Positions 1 through 11,881 are shown, counted from the stretch's first letter. The stretch: 64,000 bases of DNA from Xanthomonas arboricola pv. populi (GCF_002939945.1 NZ_MDEB01000005.1:124001-188000); one strand, 5' to 3'. Numbers and translations: made by a program. The notes: a model not told the origin generated them from the letters alone.

Positions 1-2667
1 GGTCGCATTCCACGGCAGCTGGTAAGACACCTGCATATCGTTGAACGCAGTCGCCGCGACGTGGCGATAGCTGCCGGTGTCGTCCAGCTCGGAGTCGTAG
101 TCCTTCATGCCCGAGTAGTAACGCACGGCCCAGTTGGCGGCCAGGTTGCCGTAGCTCCAGTCCAGGGTGAGCGTGCCGCGCGTGCGCCAGTTCGGGTTGT
201 CGGTGTGGTAGATGCCGTTGTAGCTCTCCCACGCCGAATTGTCGTCCTGCTTCTGCTCGTTGACGGCCACGTAGGTCGAATCCAGCGTCAGCATGAACTG
301 GCCGATCGCGGTCTGCGGGAGCTTGTAACGCGCGGTGAAATCGTAGCCTTGCATGCGTTGCCCGCCGACGTTCACCGGCTGGATCACCAGGCCGGTAATG
401 GCGCCGGTGGCATCGCGCGTGACCAGGTCGCAGAACGCCGAGACATTGAACTGGTAACACTGCGACAGGATCTGGTTGGCGCTGAATTCGGTGATGGCGT
501 CGGTGATCTTGATCTTCCACCAGTCCAGCGACACGTCCAGGCCTTGCACCGAGGCGGGGCTGTAGACGAAACCGAGCGTGGCGTTCTTGGACTTTTCCGG
601 CTGCAGGTTGGCGTTGCTGGTGTAGGTGAACGGATAGATGGTCTGGCCGGAGTTGCCGCTGGCGCTGTTGTACTCGGCCACATAACTGGCCGGCACGCCG
701 CCGGCCGCGCATGCCGCAGCAATCGCGCCGGTGTAGGAGGTGCTGTTGGTCGAGCAGGGATCGGAATAAGTGTCGAAGCTGTCCGATGCGCCCAGGTACA
801 GGTTTTCGATCGATGGCGCGCGGAAGCCGGTGGCGTAGTTGCCCCGGATCAACAGATCGGCGACCGGCTTCCACTTGAAGCCGAATTTGCTGTTGGTGGT
901 GCTGCCGAAGGTGTTGTAGTCCGAATAACGCACGGCTGCGCTCAATTCCAGCAATTGCGCGCCGGCCACATCCTTCAGCAGCGGAATCGCCACTTCGGTG
1001 TAGTAGTCGTTGAGCGTGTACGAGCCGGAGGTCGGGGTGAACGAATTGCCCGAGGTGTAACCGGCCGAAATCAAGGCGTCCGGCGAGGAGAAGCCGCTTT
1101 CCTCGCGATGCTCGACACCGGCGGCAAAGCTCATCCAGCCGGCGGGAAGCTCGAACAGATCGCCGGTGAGGTTGGCGGTGAAACTGCTGTTCTTGTACTG
1201 ATAGGTGTTGTGCGCGGTGAACAGGATGTAGTCCAGCATTTCCTGGGTCACGCCACCGGCCGGCGACAAGGGATTGAACGGCACGCAGCCGGCAATGACT
1301 GCGCCACCGCTGTCCAGGCACGACAGGGTGCCATTGACGATGGCGGATGCACCGAGCGCGTTACCCAGGTTGAGCAGGTTGACATCGCCGTACTGGGTTT
1401 CGGTCTGGTCGGTCTGATTGTGCGCAAAGCCCACATCCCAACTGAACTGCCTGTCCGCAAACTGGAAGTCGCCTTCCAGCCCGGTATACACGTGGGAGGT
1501 CTTGACGTCCTGCTGGTAGGTGCGCGCGAATTCGGTCAACCGATGCGACCAACCTACATCGCGCCCGTCGCCGCCGTAGGCGCTGTTGTACGGGTTGTAG
1601 TAGCTGTCGCCGCTCATCAGGATGCCGGTGTTGACCGAGGCCAGCGGAAAGCCGGCCAGCTGCTGCGACGATTGGCGGCGGTTGTAGAGTCCATCGAACT
1701 TGAAGCGCACGTTGTCGGTGAGTGCGTAGTTGCCTTGCACGTACAAGGCGTCGCGCTTCTGCGGCGTGACCAGGTAGTTGTCCTTGGCGTAGTTGTAGCC
1801 GTAGTCGGAGGTATTGAAGGCGGTGTACTGGTCCAGGCCGTAGCGCGGATAATTGCTGTCGCCGCTGGCCGTTGCGCTGCCGGGCAACACGGTCCAGGCA
1901 CCGCTGTTGCCATCTGCACGCAGACGGCCGCTTGCCGAGTAGCTGCTATACGCCGACGACCCTGCGCCATACACCGGCTCGGCCGAGATCGCGCGGTCGC
2001 CTGCCATCACCGCATCTTCGGTGACGCTGGACAGCCCGATCACCAGATTGCCGCGCTCGCTGGTGGCGCCCACGGTGGCATCGAACGAAGTGCGCTGACC
2101 GTCGCCCTGGCCGTACTGACCGACGTAGGCGTTGACTTCGGCACCATCGAAATCGGTACGGGTGATGATGTTGACCACACCGGCGATGGCATCGGAGCCA
2201 TAGATCGACGAGGCGCCGTCCTTGAGCACTTCCACGCGCTCGACGATGGCCGACGGAATGGTATTGAGATCCACCGAGCCGGACAGACCCGATACCCAGC
2301 GCCGTCCGTTGACCAGCACCAGGGTGCGCGAGGCGCCCAGATTGCGCAGGCTCACCGTGGCCGAGCCGTCGCCGCCGTTGTTGACGGTGGAGTTCATCGT
2401 CGCGCCGTTGGAAGGGATGCGCTTGAGCACGTCGGCCACCGAGGTCAGGCCCTGCTTTTCGATGTCCTGGCGCGTGAGCACCAGCACCGGTTGCGAATTT
2501 TCCACATCGACCGAGCGGATGCGCGAGCCGGTGACTTCGATCTTGTCCAGATTGGTCGGACTCTTGTCGGCCTGTTCCTGGGCAACGGCACTGGTGGTGA
2601 CGCACAGGCCGATGGCGATCGCGAGCGAGCCCCGACGCAGGGTCGGGTGAGACGTGGGCATAGTCAT
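1..2667 (-). CDS. TonB-dependent receptor, 3' end beyond the window
   Basis: Outer-membrane TonB-dependent receptor for active uptake of an unidentified ligand. The visible 889 codons start at ATG 2665-2667 (MTMPTSHPTLRRGS); a second in-frame ATG lies at 2661. A signal peptide ends near TTSAVAQEQ. It is followed by the segment DKIEVTGSRIRSVDVENSQP and a plug domain with VLVNGRRW, VEVLKDGASSIYGSDAIAGV and NIITRT. The remainder is beta-barrel, and the gene is still open at base 1. The N-terminal region closely resembles that of the receptor at 8970, so the two are paralogues. It is transcribed away from thiC with about 400 bp between them. The substrate cannot be inferred from sequence. Confidence 0.93.
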   Translation of the reverse strand, partial: MTMPTSHPTLRRGSLAIAIGLCVTTSAVAQEQADKSPTNLDKIEVTGSRIRSVDVENSQPVLVLTRQDIEKQGLTSVADVLKRIPSNGATMNSTVNNGGDGSATVSLRNLGASRTLVLVNGRRWVSGLSGSVDLNTIPSAIVERVEVLKDGASSIYGSDAIAGVVNIITRTDFDGAEVNAYVGQYGQGDGQRTSFDATVGATSERGNLVIGLSSVTEDAVMAGDRAISAEPVYGAGSSAYSSYSASGRLRADGNSGAWTVLPGSATASGDSNYPRYGLDQYTAFNTSDYGYNYAKDNYLVTPQKRDALYVQGNYALTDNVRFKFDGLYNRRQSSQQLAGFPLASVNTGILMSGDSYYNPYNSAYGGDGRDVGWSHRLTEFARTYQQDVKTSHVYTGLEGDFQFADRQFSWDVGFAHNQTDQTETQYGDVNLLNLGNALGASAIVNGTLSCLDSGGAVIAGCVPFNPLSPAGGVTQEMLDYILFTAHNTYQYKNSSFTANLTGDLFELPAGWMSFAAGVEHREESGFSSPDALISAGYTSGNSFTPTSGSYTLNDYYTEVAIPLLKDVAGAQLLELSAAVRYSDYNTFGSTTNSKFGFKWKPVADLLIRGNYATGFRAPSIENLYLGASDSFDTYSDPCSTNSTSYTGAIAAACAAGGVPASYVAEYNSASGNSGQTIYPFTYTSNANLQPEKSKNATLGFVYSPASVQGLDVSLDWWKIKITDAITEFSANQILSQCYQFNVSAFCDLVTRDATGAITGLVIQPVNVGGQRMQGYDFTARYKLPQTAIGQFMLTLDSTYVAVNEQKQDDNSAWESYNGIYHTDNPNWRTRGTLTLDWSYGNLAANWAVRYYSGMKDYDSELDDTGSYRHVAATAFNDMQVSYQLPWNAT

Positions 2668-3062
2668 GTGTACGGCGATTCCCGTTAGAGGAGGAGCGAC
2701 AGCGCGATCCCCGTTGAATGGCACCTGCACGCGTGTGTTTCATCGGCACGACACGCAGGCTTAGCGGGAATTTAACGAGCGGGTTTCGCCACCGTTTTTC
2801 GCCGATCGGCGCCTTGTTGCGGTGCGGCGCGCGCAGTGCGTGGGCGCGCCATGTAGTGCCGGAGTAACGCTGCGCGTGTGCGGTGCCGACCTGGGATGCC
2901 ATGCGTGGACACATGTCGTTGTCGAACGCGACCACACTGCCGTGCTCACCGCCAGGCGGGCGCGACCGCTGCCCGGAACGGCATGCGCCACTGGCGCACC
3001 GCGGTGCCGAGTGCGTTGCCGACAGCTGGCGACATTTTTTAGCCGCGCAGGGTGCGATGTGG
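2668..3062. other. Divergent intergenic region, TBDR and thiC
   Basis: About 400 bp separates the leftward TBDR start from the thiC leader. The short open frames here have no coding character. It should hold the TBDR promoter on the minus strand and the thiC promoter at its right end. No palindromic operator or repeat stood out. Confidence 0.5.
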
Positions 3063-3068
3063 TTTAAT
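3040..3068 (+). promoter_or_regulatory. Possible thiC promoter
   Basis: The hexamer TTTAAT at 3063-3068 would place a transcript start near 3075, immediately before the TPP aptamer, which is where a riboswitch leader should begin. The -35 position has no good consensus match, so this rests mainly on placement. Confidence 0.3.
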
Positions 3069-3076
3069 CGCCGCCG

Positions 3077-5160
<2,084 letters not shown>

Positions 5161-5558
5161 CAAGCAGCGTCGTCGTTGCATTGCAGCAGACCGACTGGTT
5201 GCTTAAGAAAAATTCAGCTTCGACTTATGCAGATCGCAGCGTGGTACGCAAGTGCCGCACTGCGACTGCATTGCAAGCGGTTACAGCCAGCAAGCATTTC
5301 GCGGCCTTTTCCTGAATCGCAGATAAAAAAATCGCGCCAGAGGCGCGAAGTGGACATCGTAATTATTTGAATTCGTCGGCGAGAGAGAGAGAGCCTGACG
5401 TCGCCACCTGTCGTAGGGAAGCAACGAGGCATAGAGTAAAATTTGCACCAAATGGATGCATGACACAGTTGGTTGTGGTCCTTTGCTGAATTTGGCGTTT
5501 CGCGCGAATTGCGTGTTGCGTTTTTGTAGTCCTTGCATGCCGATGCGTGTTCTTGCCG
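5161..5558. other. Intergenic region between thiC and a regulator gene
   Basis: About 400 bp contains a (GA)n tract at 5381-5393, a minus-strand terminator at 5325-5348 and a TAAAAT hexamer at 5437-5442 that could serve the downstream gene. No open frame in it looks coding. The AT-richer stretch at 5310-5480 differs from its surroundings and may encode a small RNA on the minus strand. Confidence 0.4.
5325..5348 (-). terminator. Intrinsic terminator on minus strand with no matching gene
   Basis: TCGCGCC (5332-5338) pairs with GGCGCGA (5342-5348) around a 3-nt loop. On the minus strand the stem is followed by seven U residues (A-run 5325-5331). Both flanking genes are on the plus strand, so this terminator serves no annotated gene and marks the 3' end of an unknown leftward transcript. 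Confidence 0.7.
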
Positions 5559-7916
5559 ATGAGTGTTCTTCCCGCTAATGCGATGCCATCGGGCCGGTTA
5601 CGTGTCGGCCAGTGCGTGGTCGACGTCGCCTCGCGCGAAGTGCACGCGCCCGGCGCCAAGCGCGCCGCGCGCCTGGCACCGAAATCCCTGGCGGTATTGC
5701 TGACGCTGGCGCGGCAGCCGGGCCAGGTGGTGACCCGCGAGCAGCTGTTGGCCGAGGTCTGGCCCGACACCTTGCCGACCAACGATGTGGTGACCCAGGC
5801 GGTCACGCAACTGCGCAAGGCATTGGCCAGCAACGTCAGCCAGCGCTTCGAGCATATCGAAACCATCGCCAAGACCGGCTATCGCCTGCTGGCGCCGGTT
5901 GCGTGGGAGCAGCAGTCGGACAGTCCGGCCGATGTTGCCGCGCCTGCAACGGCTGCAACCGCATCGAGCAACGAGCCCGGCGAGCGCGATCACATCGCCG
6001 GCGTCACCGCCATTGCCGCATTGGAGCGCAGCCCGGCAACCCGGCAGACTCGACCACCGGTTCCGTCTGCGTCGGCTGCAGCGCGGCGGCGCCGGTGGAT
6101 GGCCTTGGCAATGGCCAGCGTGGCCCTGCTGGTGGTGCTGGGGCTGGCGGCGCGGAGGCTGTGGATGCGCGCGCCAGACCGCGACGCAGCAGCGGCCTCG
6201 GCAGTGCTCGGCAGCCCCAAGCGCCCGTATCAGGTCATCACTGCAGGCGGCGGTTTCGATCTCACGCCCAGCCTGTCGCCGGACGGGACAATGGTGGCCT
6301 ATGCCTCGCTGACCAGCGATCGCGCAGGCACCTCGATCCTGGTCAAGACCACCAACAACGCCTATCCGCGCGTGCTGGAGACGCCAGCGGCCGGCATCTC
6401 CGATCGGCTGCCGGCCTGGTCGCCGGATGGACGCGAGATCGCCTTCTCGCGACAGGCGCCCGATGGCAGCTGCCGCATCATGATTGCCGCCGCACACGGC
6501 CCGGCTGCCGCACGCGAGGTGGCGCGCTGCGACGGCGCGGACATGCTGAGTTTCAGTTGGTTACCGGACGGTCGTGCGCTGCTGTTCGGCAGCATGACGG
6601 GTGCGCACGGGGCGCCGCACATGCGTCGGCTGGATCTGGAAACCGGCCAATGGCAGCCGCTGAGCTACAGCGCGCAACCGACCGACTTCGACTACACGCC
6701 GCGCTATTCACCGGACGGGCATTGGATCGTGTTTGTGCGCAATCCGCAGCTTGGCGATCTGTGGCGCATACCGGCAAACGGCGGAACCGCCGAACGGCTG
6801 ACCCACGACAATGCCGATATCCGTGGCTGGAGCTGGTTGCGCGACGGCAGCGGCCTGATCTTTGGACGCCGTGTGGACAGCGAAGCGCGGCTCTACCGGC
6901 TCGACCTGGTCGACCGCAGCCTGCATGACCTCGGTGTGGACGATGCGCAGGCGCCGGATGTGGCGCATGGCCATCTGGTGTTCGTGCAGCGCAAACCGCA
7001 ATTCGGCGTATATCAGGTCATTCACGATCCCATGAATGGCGGCTACATCCGCCGCCGGCTGTTTCCTTCCAGCGGGCGCGACGACCAGCCGATGATTGCG
7101 CCGGACGGGCGCCAGCTGATCTTTGCCTCCAATCGCTCCGGGGCGTACGGCCTGTGGTGGGGCGATGTCGGCAAGCCTGGCTCGGTGCGGCTGATCGAAG
7201 GCCTGCGGCCGGATGCGCGCCAGGCCGCCGACTGGTCGGCCGACTCGCAACGTGTGCTGGTCAGCGGCAGCGATGCCCAGGGGCATGCGGCACTGTTCGA
7301 AGTGACCCCGAGCACGGGCAAGGCGCTGCGGCTACCGGTGGCGCAGGCGCGACCGCTGCAGGCGATTCATGTCCCCGATCCCGATCGGTTATTGGTGGTA
7401 GCTGCCGCCGATGACGGGCACACCTTCGCCACGCTCTACGACAGACGCAGCTCTCCATGGCGCGCGCTGGCGTCGCTGCAGGACGTCTCGCAGCTGCGGC
7501 TGGACCGCGTCAGCGGCCAAGTATTGCTGACGCGTCTGACCGGCGGTGGGCTATGGCAGGTCGCCCCGTCGCTGGCGGCCGACACCTTGCAGCCGGTCGA
7601 TCCGCAGCAGCCATCGCGCTGGCGCTATCGCAGCTGGGCGCCTGGCGCGCGGGGTCAGCTTCATTACCTGTCGTCCACCGACACCTGCGCCACCTATGAC
7701 AGCGACCTGCGCGGTGGTGACGGGCGGTGCCTGGATGTGGCCAAGTACACCACCATCAACGGTTTCAGCGTGGATCAGCGCAGCGGTGCGCTGTATGTGG
7801 CATTGGCGGAGGAAGATGGCAGCTCGATCGCCTTCATGCCGTTGCCGGAACGCCTGGCCACGCCTCTGGGGGTGATGTCCAACCTGTTGATCGTGCTGAG
7901 GAAAATCGCCTCGTAA
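5559..7916 (+). CDS. Membrane winged-helix regulator with TolB-like propeller
   Basis: Probable one-component transmembrane regulator of the CadC/ToxR layout. Residues about 12-105 form an OmpR-type winged-helix DNA-binding domain (LAPKSLAVLLTLARQPG, then VTQAVTQLRKAL). A basic stretch and a single membrane segment (MALAMASVALLVVLGL) follow near residue 185-205. The rest, predicted periplasmic, carries repeated WD40-like SPDG strands (SLSPDGTMVAYAS, AWSPDGREIAFSR, YSPDGHWIVFVR) typical of TolB-type beta-propellers. ATG 5559 is used; GTG 5547 and ATG 5583 are in-frame alternatives with no clear ribosome site to decide. The AraC gene follows after 111 bp. Target genes and sensed signal are unknown. 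Confidence 0.85.
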   Translation: MSVLPANAMPSGRLRVGQCVVDVASREVHAPGAKRAARLAPKSLAVLLTLARQPGQVVTREQLLAEVWPDTLPTNDVVTQAVTQLRKALASNVSQRFEHIETIAKTGYRLLAPVAWEQQSDSPADVAAPATAATASSNEPGERDHIAGVTAIAALERSPATRQTRPPVPSASAAARRRRWMALAMASVALLVVLGLAARRLWMRAPDRDAAAASAVLGSPKRPYQVITAGGGFDLTPSLSPDGTMVAYASLTSDRAGTSILVKTTNNAYPRVLETPAAGISDRLPAWSPDGREIAFSRQAPDGSCRIMIAAAHGPAAAREVARCDGADMLSFSWLPDGRALLFGSMTGAHGAPHMRRLDLETGQWQPLSYSAQPTDFDYTPRYSPDGHWIVFVRNPQLGDLWRIPANGGTAERLTHDNADIRGWSWLRDGSGLIFGRRVDSEARLYRLDLVDRSLHDLGVDDAQAPDVAHGHLVFVQRKPQFGVYQVIHDPMNGGYIRRRLFPSSGRDDQPMIAPDGRQLIFASNRSGAYGLWWGDVGKPGSVRLIEGLRPDARQAADWSADSQRVLVSGSDAQGHAALFEVTPSTGKALRLPVAQARPLQAIHVPDPDRLLVVAAADDGHTFATLYDRRSSPWRALASLQDVSQLRLDRVSGQVLLTRLTGGGLWQVAPSLAADTLQPVDPQQPSRWRYRSWAPGARGQLHYLSSTDTCATYDSDLRGGDGRCLDVAKYTTINGFSVDQRSGALYVALAEEDGSSIAFMPLPERLATPLGVMSNLLIVLRKIAS

Positions 7917-7975
7917 GTTCTTCGGAAAGACTTCGTGGCAATTTCGGCAGACCTTCGTCGGAACTTCCTGACTCA

Positions 7976-7991
7976 CGCCAGATTCGGCAAA
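7976..7991 (+). repeat. 16-bp direct repeat, copy upstream of AraC gene
   Basis: CGCCAGATTCGGCAAA occurs here, 37 bp before the AraC start codon. An exact copy in the same orientation sits at 8860-8875, before the TBDR start. A candidate binding site for the AraC protein. Confidence 0.6.
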
Positions 7992-8027
7992 ACACTACGC
8001 CCTCTTTCGTACAGGGGGGCTGCCAAC

Positions 8028-8921
8028 ATGCAACAGGTCATCACCGCAGATCGCGGGCTCGCACTCTCATTGGATGGTGCCAGCGAGCCGACGTCGACGA
8101 CCTGTCTGGCGGTCGCGCGCCTGGGCAGCATCCGCACCGCCGCCGCCACCTTCACGCTGTGGGTGCAATTGCGCGGCCGCGCCTGGGTGGAGTCCAAGGA
8201 AGGGCGCTTCCGTCTGCGCGCCGGCGACTGGATCGCCTTCGACAGGGAATCGCATCCCACCGTGCAGGCCGACCGTAGCGCGCTTTGTGTGGGCGTCAGC
8301 CTCGATGGCGACAGCCTGCAATCCCTGGCCGAGTTGACCGACGCCACGTTGTATCCGGGGCGCAGCCAGCTTTCGCGTGGCGATCTGCGCATTGCATTGC
8401 GCTTGTGGCGCAACGCGGCCGCACAGAGCGGGAGTGCGTCGGCACGCCCCTTGTTGCTGCACCTGGCTGCGATGCAACGCGACTTTATCGCGCAGGAGCA
8501 GCGCTGCCCGGGGCGTTCGCGCAGCCGTCGTCGTCAGGTCTTCGGTCGCATGCAACGCGCCCTGCTGTATCTGGAAGGCAACAGCGACCGCGTGGTGCGC
8601 ATCGCCGAGCTGGCGCAACTGACCAATTTCTCCAGTTGGTATGTGTCCAAGACGTTCCAGAGCCTGTACGAGGAAAGCCCGCAGGCTCTGTCGGCGCGTC
8701 TGCGCCTGGAGCGCGCCTCCGACCTGCTGCGCGATACCTCGATGATGATCGGTGAGGTTGCGGCCGCAAGCGGCTTCGACAATTGCTGCAGTTTCGCGCG
8801 TGCGTTTCGCGCGCGTTTCGGTGTCTCCGCATCGCACTACCGCGACCAAACGACAAATCCGCCAGATTCGGCAAAGCCACGGAACGTGACGCGCAAAGCG
8901 ACGATGTTCACGCAATCGTAA
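8028..8921 (+). CDS. AraC-family transcriptional regulator
   Basis: DNA-binding regulator of 297 aa. The C-terminal third holds the two helix-turn-helix motifs of the family (RIAELAQLTNFSSWYVSKTF, then IGEVAAASGFDNCCSFARAF and a final RARFGVSASHYR). The N-terminal 150 residues resemble a cupin-like sensor without clear family motifs. ATG 8028 is chosen because AGGGGGG lies just upstream; the frame is open back to 7935. It sits 48 bp before a TBDR gene on the same strand, and an exact 16-bp repeat precedes both genes. This suggests it regulates itself and the receptor. The repeat copy upstream of the TBDR lies inside the 3' end of this coding region. Confidence 0.92.
   Translation: MQQVITADRGLALSLDGASEPTSTTCLAVARLGSIRTAAATFTLWVQLRGRAWVESKEGRFRLRAGDWIAFDRESHPTVQADRSALCVGVSLDGDSLQSLAELTDATLYPGRSQLSRGDLRIALRLWRNAAAQSGSASARPLLLHLAAMQRDFIAQEQRCPGRSRSRRRQVFGRMQRALLYLEGNSDRVVRIAELAQLTNFSSWYVSKTFQSLYEESPQALSARLRLERASDLLRDTSMMIGEVAAASGFDNCCSFARAFRARFGVSASHYRDQTTNPPDSAKPRNVTRKATMFTQS
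8860..8875 (+). repeat. 16-bp direct repeat, copy upstream of TBDR
   Basis: Second exact copy of CGCCAGATTCGGCAAA, 94 bp before the TBDR start codon and inside the last codons of the AraC gene. See the first copy at 7976-7991. Confidence 0.6.
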
Positions 8922-8969
8922 TTTGCACGGGGGCGCTTAACGCGCCACTAACGAACCCTGGAGAGATTG

Positions 8970-11858
8970 ATGAACCTTCGCACCTCCGCAGTGCGGCTGG
9001 GCCTGTTGCCCGCCGGTATTGCGATCGCGTTGACGCCGGCATTTGCCGCCAATGCACAAGAGCAGTCCGCCCCGTCGACCACGACGCTGGACCGCATCGA
9101 AATTACCGGCTCGCGCATCCGCTCGGTCGACGTCGAAACCGCGCAGCCGGTGTTCACCGTCTCCCAGCAGGACATTCAGAAGTCCGGCCTGGTCAGCGTT
9201 GGTGACATTCTTCAGAACCTGTCGATCGCCGGCACCCAGACCTATAGCAAGGCTGCAGTGTTGACCTCGGATCCGGAGCAGGGCGGCCAGTACGTCAACC
9301 TCTACAACCTGGGCGAGAACCGTACCCTGGTGCTGGTGAACGGCAAGCGTTGGACCAGCAGCCTGTCGGGCCTGACCGACATGTCGACCATCCCCAGCTC
9401 GCTGATCGAGCGCATCGAAGTCCTCAAGGACGGCGCCTCGGCAATCTACGGCTCCGACGCCGTGGCTGGTGTGGTCAACATCATCCTGCGCCAGAACTAC
9501 GACGGCGCAGAAGCGTCGGCCTACTTCGGCCAGAACGGCCGTGGCGACGGCTCCAAGGAGCAGTACTCCTTCACCGCCGGCACCACCACCGACCGCGCCT
9601 CGCTGGTGTTCGGTGCCAACTACACCAACGAAGATCCGGTGTGGGCCAAGGATCGCGCGCTGACCCGTTACTCGGCCGGCCCGAACCATATCGAAGACAG
9701 CCTGAGTGCGACCGGTCCGTGGGGCCGCTTCACCTCCAATGGCGAAACCTACATCCTCAACCACACCGGTTCGTTCGACGGCCGTGGCGTGGGCGCGGAT
9801 TCGCGCAACATCGCCAACTACCACAACGACATCACCACCGACGACTACTACAACTCCGTCGACCAGATGATGTTGCAGCAGTCCAGCCGCAACAAGTCCA
9901 TCTTCACCACCGGCAGCTACAACCTGACCGACAGCCTGACCTTCAAGTCGACTGCGATGTACTCCGAGCGCGACTCGAACCGTCAGATTGCCGGCTACCC
10001 GCTGCAGGCTTCTTCGCAGCCGCAGTTCCCGGTGGCGATCAGCGGCGCCAGCTACTACAACCCGGTCGGCCAGGACATCACCAGCTGGTTCCGTCGTACG
10101 GTTGAACTGCCGCGCACCACCGAAAGCAACGTCAAGACCCTACACTTCGATGCGGCGCTGGAAGGCGTGTTCGACGTGGGCAGCCACGGCTGGAACTGGG
10201 ACGTGGGCTTCAACTACAACAAGTACGATGTGACGCAGGTTTCGCGCGGCAACATCAACTTGCTGGCGCTGCAGAAAGCACTGGGTCCGTCGTTCCTCAA
10301 TGCACAGGGTCAGGTGCAGTGCGGTACCGCTGCCAGCCCGCTGCCGCTGGGCACCAGCAACGCGCTGGGCCAGTGCACCCCGTTCAATATCCTGGGCGGC
10401 CCGTCGGCCTCCACACCGAACGCGCTGCAGTACATCAATGCATTGGGTCAGGCCACGCAGCAAAGCCTGAGCAAGCAGTGGACCGCCAACGTTACCGGTG
10501 GTTTGTTTGACCTGCCGGCCGGTGAGCTGGGCTTCGCTGCAGGCGTCGAACACCGTGAAATCAGCGGTTACGACTATCCGGATCAGCTGTCCAGCGCCGG
10601 TTACACCACCGATCTGGCCGCACAGGCAACCGAAGGTCGCTACCAGACCAACGAAGCCTACCTGGAGCTGTTGATCCCGGTGTTGAAGGATCTGCCGGGT
10701 GCCAAGGAACTGTCGTTCGACGTGGCTGCGCGTTACAGCAACTACAGCCGCTTCGGCGACACCACCAACAGCAAGTTCAGCTTCACCTGGAAGCCGATCG
10801 ACGATCTGCTGGTGTGTGGTACCTACGGCACCGGTTTCCGTGCGCCGACGCTGTCCGACACCTTCGGTGGCGGTTCGCAGACGTTCGATACCTTCACTGA
10901 TCCTTGCGATGCGACCTTCGGCTCGCTGGGCAACGCAGGCGTGGCAGCGCGTTGCGCAGGCGAAGGCCTGCCGGCGGGTTTCCGTCAGACCGATACCGCG
11001 GGCAACCCGGTGACGCGTCGCGACGTGCAGGGCAACGCTCCGTTCAATTCGGGCGTGGGTAATGCAGAGCTGGAGCCGGAATACAGCATCACCCGGACCG
11101 TGGGCATGGTGTACAGCCCGCATTGGGTGCAGGGTCTGGACTTCTCGCTGGATTGGTACCGCATTTCGATCTCCAACATCATTACGTCGCTGACGGCCAA
11201 TGATGTGTTGAACAACTGCTACCTCAACAGCCTGGCCAGCTACTGTGCCGACTACGGTCGCGATGCGGTCACCGGTCAGGTCACCACGCTGAGCCGCGGC
11301 AACGTCAACCTGGGTCGTCTGGAAACCGAAGGCTACAACTTCGGCGTGCGTTATCGCATGCCGGAAACCGCGTACGGCAAGTTCGCTGTCAACCTGGACA
11401 CCAACTATCTGGCGACCTACAAGTCGCAGGCAGAAGCCGGTGCCGAGTGGGCAAATGCTGCTGGCTACTGGAACTACCCGCGCGTGCGTGCCACCTTGGG
11501 TCTGGACTGGTCGCTGGGTTCGCTGTCGGCCAACTGGAATCTGCGCTACTACGGCGGTTTCCGTGATTACTGCTGGGATGCAGCCGCAGGCATCGAGTGC
11601 AACAATCCGAACTACCAGACCCCGAACCCGGCATGGGGCGGCGGCACCGGCTCCAACAAGAAGGGCTCGATCTCCTACCAGGACGTCTCTGTCACCTGGC
11701 AGGCTCCGTGGGATGGCAGCGTGACCGTTGGTGCCCGCAACATCTGGAACAAGCAGCCGCCGATCACCTACTCGATCACCAACAGCAGCACCGCTGCGAT
11801 CGATCCGATGCTCGACTACGACCGCTTCCTGTTCGTGCAGTACAACCAGCGCTTCTGA
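8970..11858 (+). CDS. TonB-dependent receptor
   Basis: Outer-membrane receptor of 962 aa. ATG 8970 is preceded by GGAGAG at 8959-8964; a TTG directly before it is unlikely. The signal peptide ends at about LTPAFAANAQ. The plug domain carries LDRIEITGSRIRSVDVETAQ, TLVLVNGKRW and VLKDGASAIYGSDAVAGVVN. The barrel ends with the C-terminal aromatic signature FVQYNQRF, needed for Bam-dependent assembly. It is paralogous to the receptor at the left edge. Expression is probably controlled by the AraC gene 48 bp upstream, and a strong terminator closes the unit. The ligand is unknown. Confidence 0.95.
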   Translation: MNLRTSAVRLGLLPAGIAIALTPAFAANAQEQSAPSTTTLDRIEITGSRIRSVDVETAQPVFTVSQQDIQKSGLVSVGDILQNLSIAGTQTYSKAAVLTSDPEQGGQYVNLYNLGENRTLVLVNGKRWTSSLSGLTDMSTIPSSLIERIEVLKDGASAIYGSDAVAGVVNIILRQNYDGAEASAYFGQNGRGDGSKEQYSFTAGTTTDRASLVFGANYTNEDPVWAKDRALTRYSAGPNHIEDSLSATGPWGRFTSNGETYILNHTGSFDGRGVGADSRNIANYHNDITTDDYYNSVDQMMLQQSSRNKSIFTTGSYNLTDSLTFKSTAMYSERDSNRQIAGYPLQASSQPQFPVAISGASYYNPVGQDITSWFRRTVELPRTTESNVKTLHFDAALEGVFDVGSHGWNWDVGFNYNKYDVTQVSRGNINLLALQKALGPSFLNAQGQVQCGTAASPLPLGTSNALGQCTPFNILGGPSASTPNALQYINALGQATQQSLSKQWTANVTGGLFDLPAGELGFAAGVEHREISGYDYPDQLSSAGYTTDLAAQATEGRYQTNEAYLELLIPVLKDLPGAKELSFDVAARYSNYSRFGDTTNSKFSFTWKPIDDLLVCGTYGTGFRAPTLSDTFGGGSQTFDTFTDPCDATFGSLGNAGVAARCAGEGLPAGFRQTDTAGNPVTRRDVQGNAPFNSGVGNAELEPEYSITRTVGMVYSPHWVQGLDFSLDWYRISISNIITSLTANDVLNNCYLNSLASYCADYGRDAVTGQVTTLSRGNVNLGRLETEGYNFGVRYRMPETAYGKFAVNLDTNYLATYKSQAEAGAEWANAAGYWNYPRVRATLGLDWSLGSLSANWNLRYYGGFRDYCWDAAAGIECNNPNYQTPNPAWGGGTGSNKKGSISYQDVSVTWQAPWDGSVTVGARNIWNKQPPITYSITNSSTAAIDPMLDYDRFLFVQYNQRF

Positions 11859-11881
11859 TCATCGAAGTGTCGTAAAGATTG

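Noticed and set aside
61-2688. 875-codon open frame on the plus strand
   Set aside because: It is antisense to the TBDR, whose plug and signal motifs are unmistakable on the minus strand. The frame is long only because of high GC.
5381-5393. GA tract considered as phase-variable repeat
   Set aside because: It lies outside any coding frame and is short; its distance from the next start codon makes promoter phase variation speculative.
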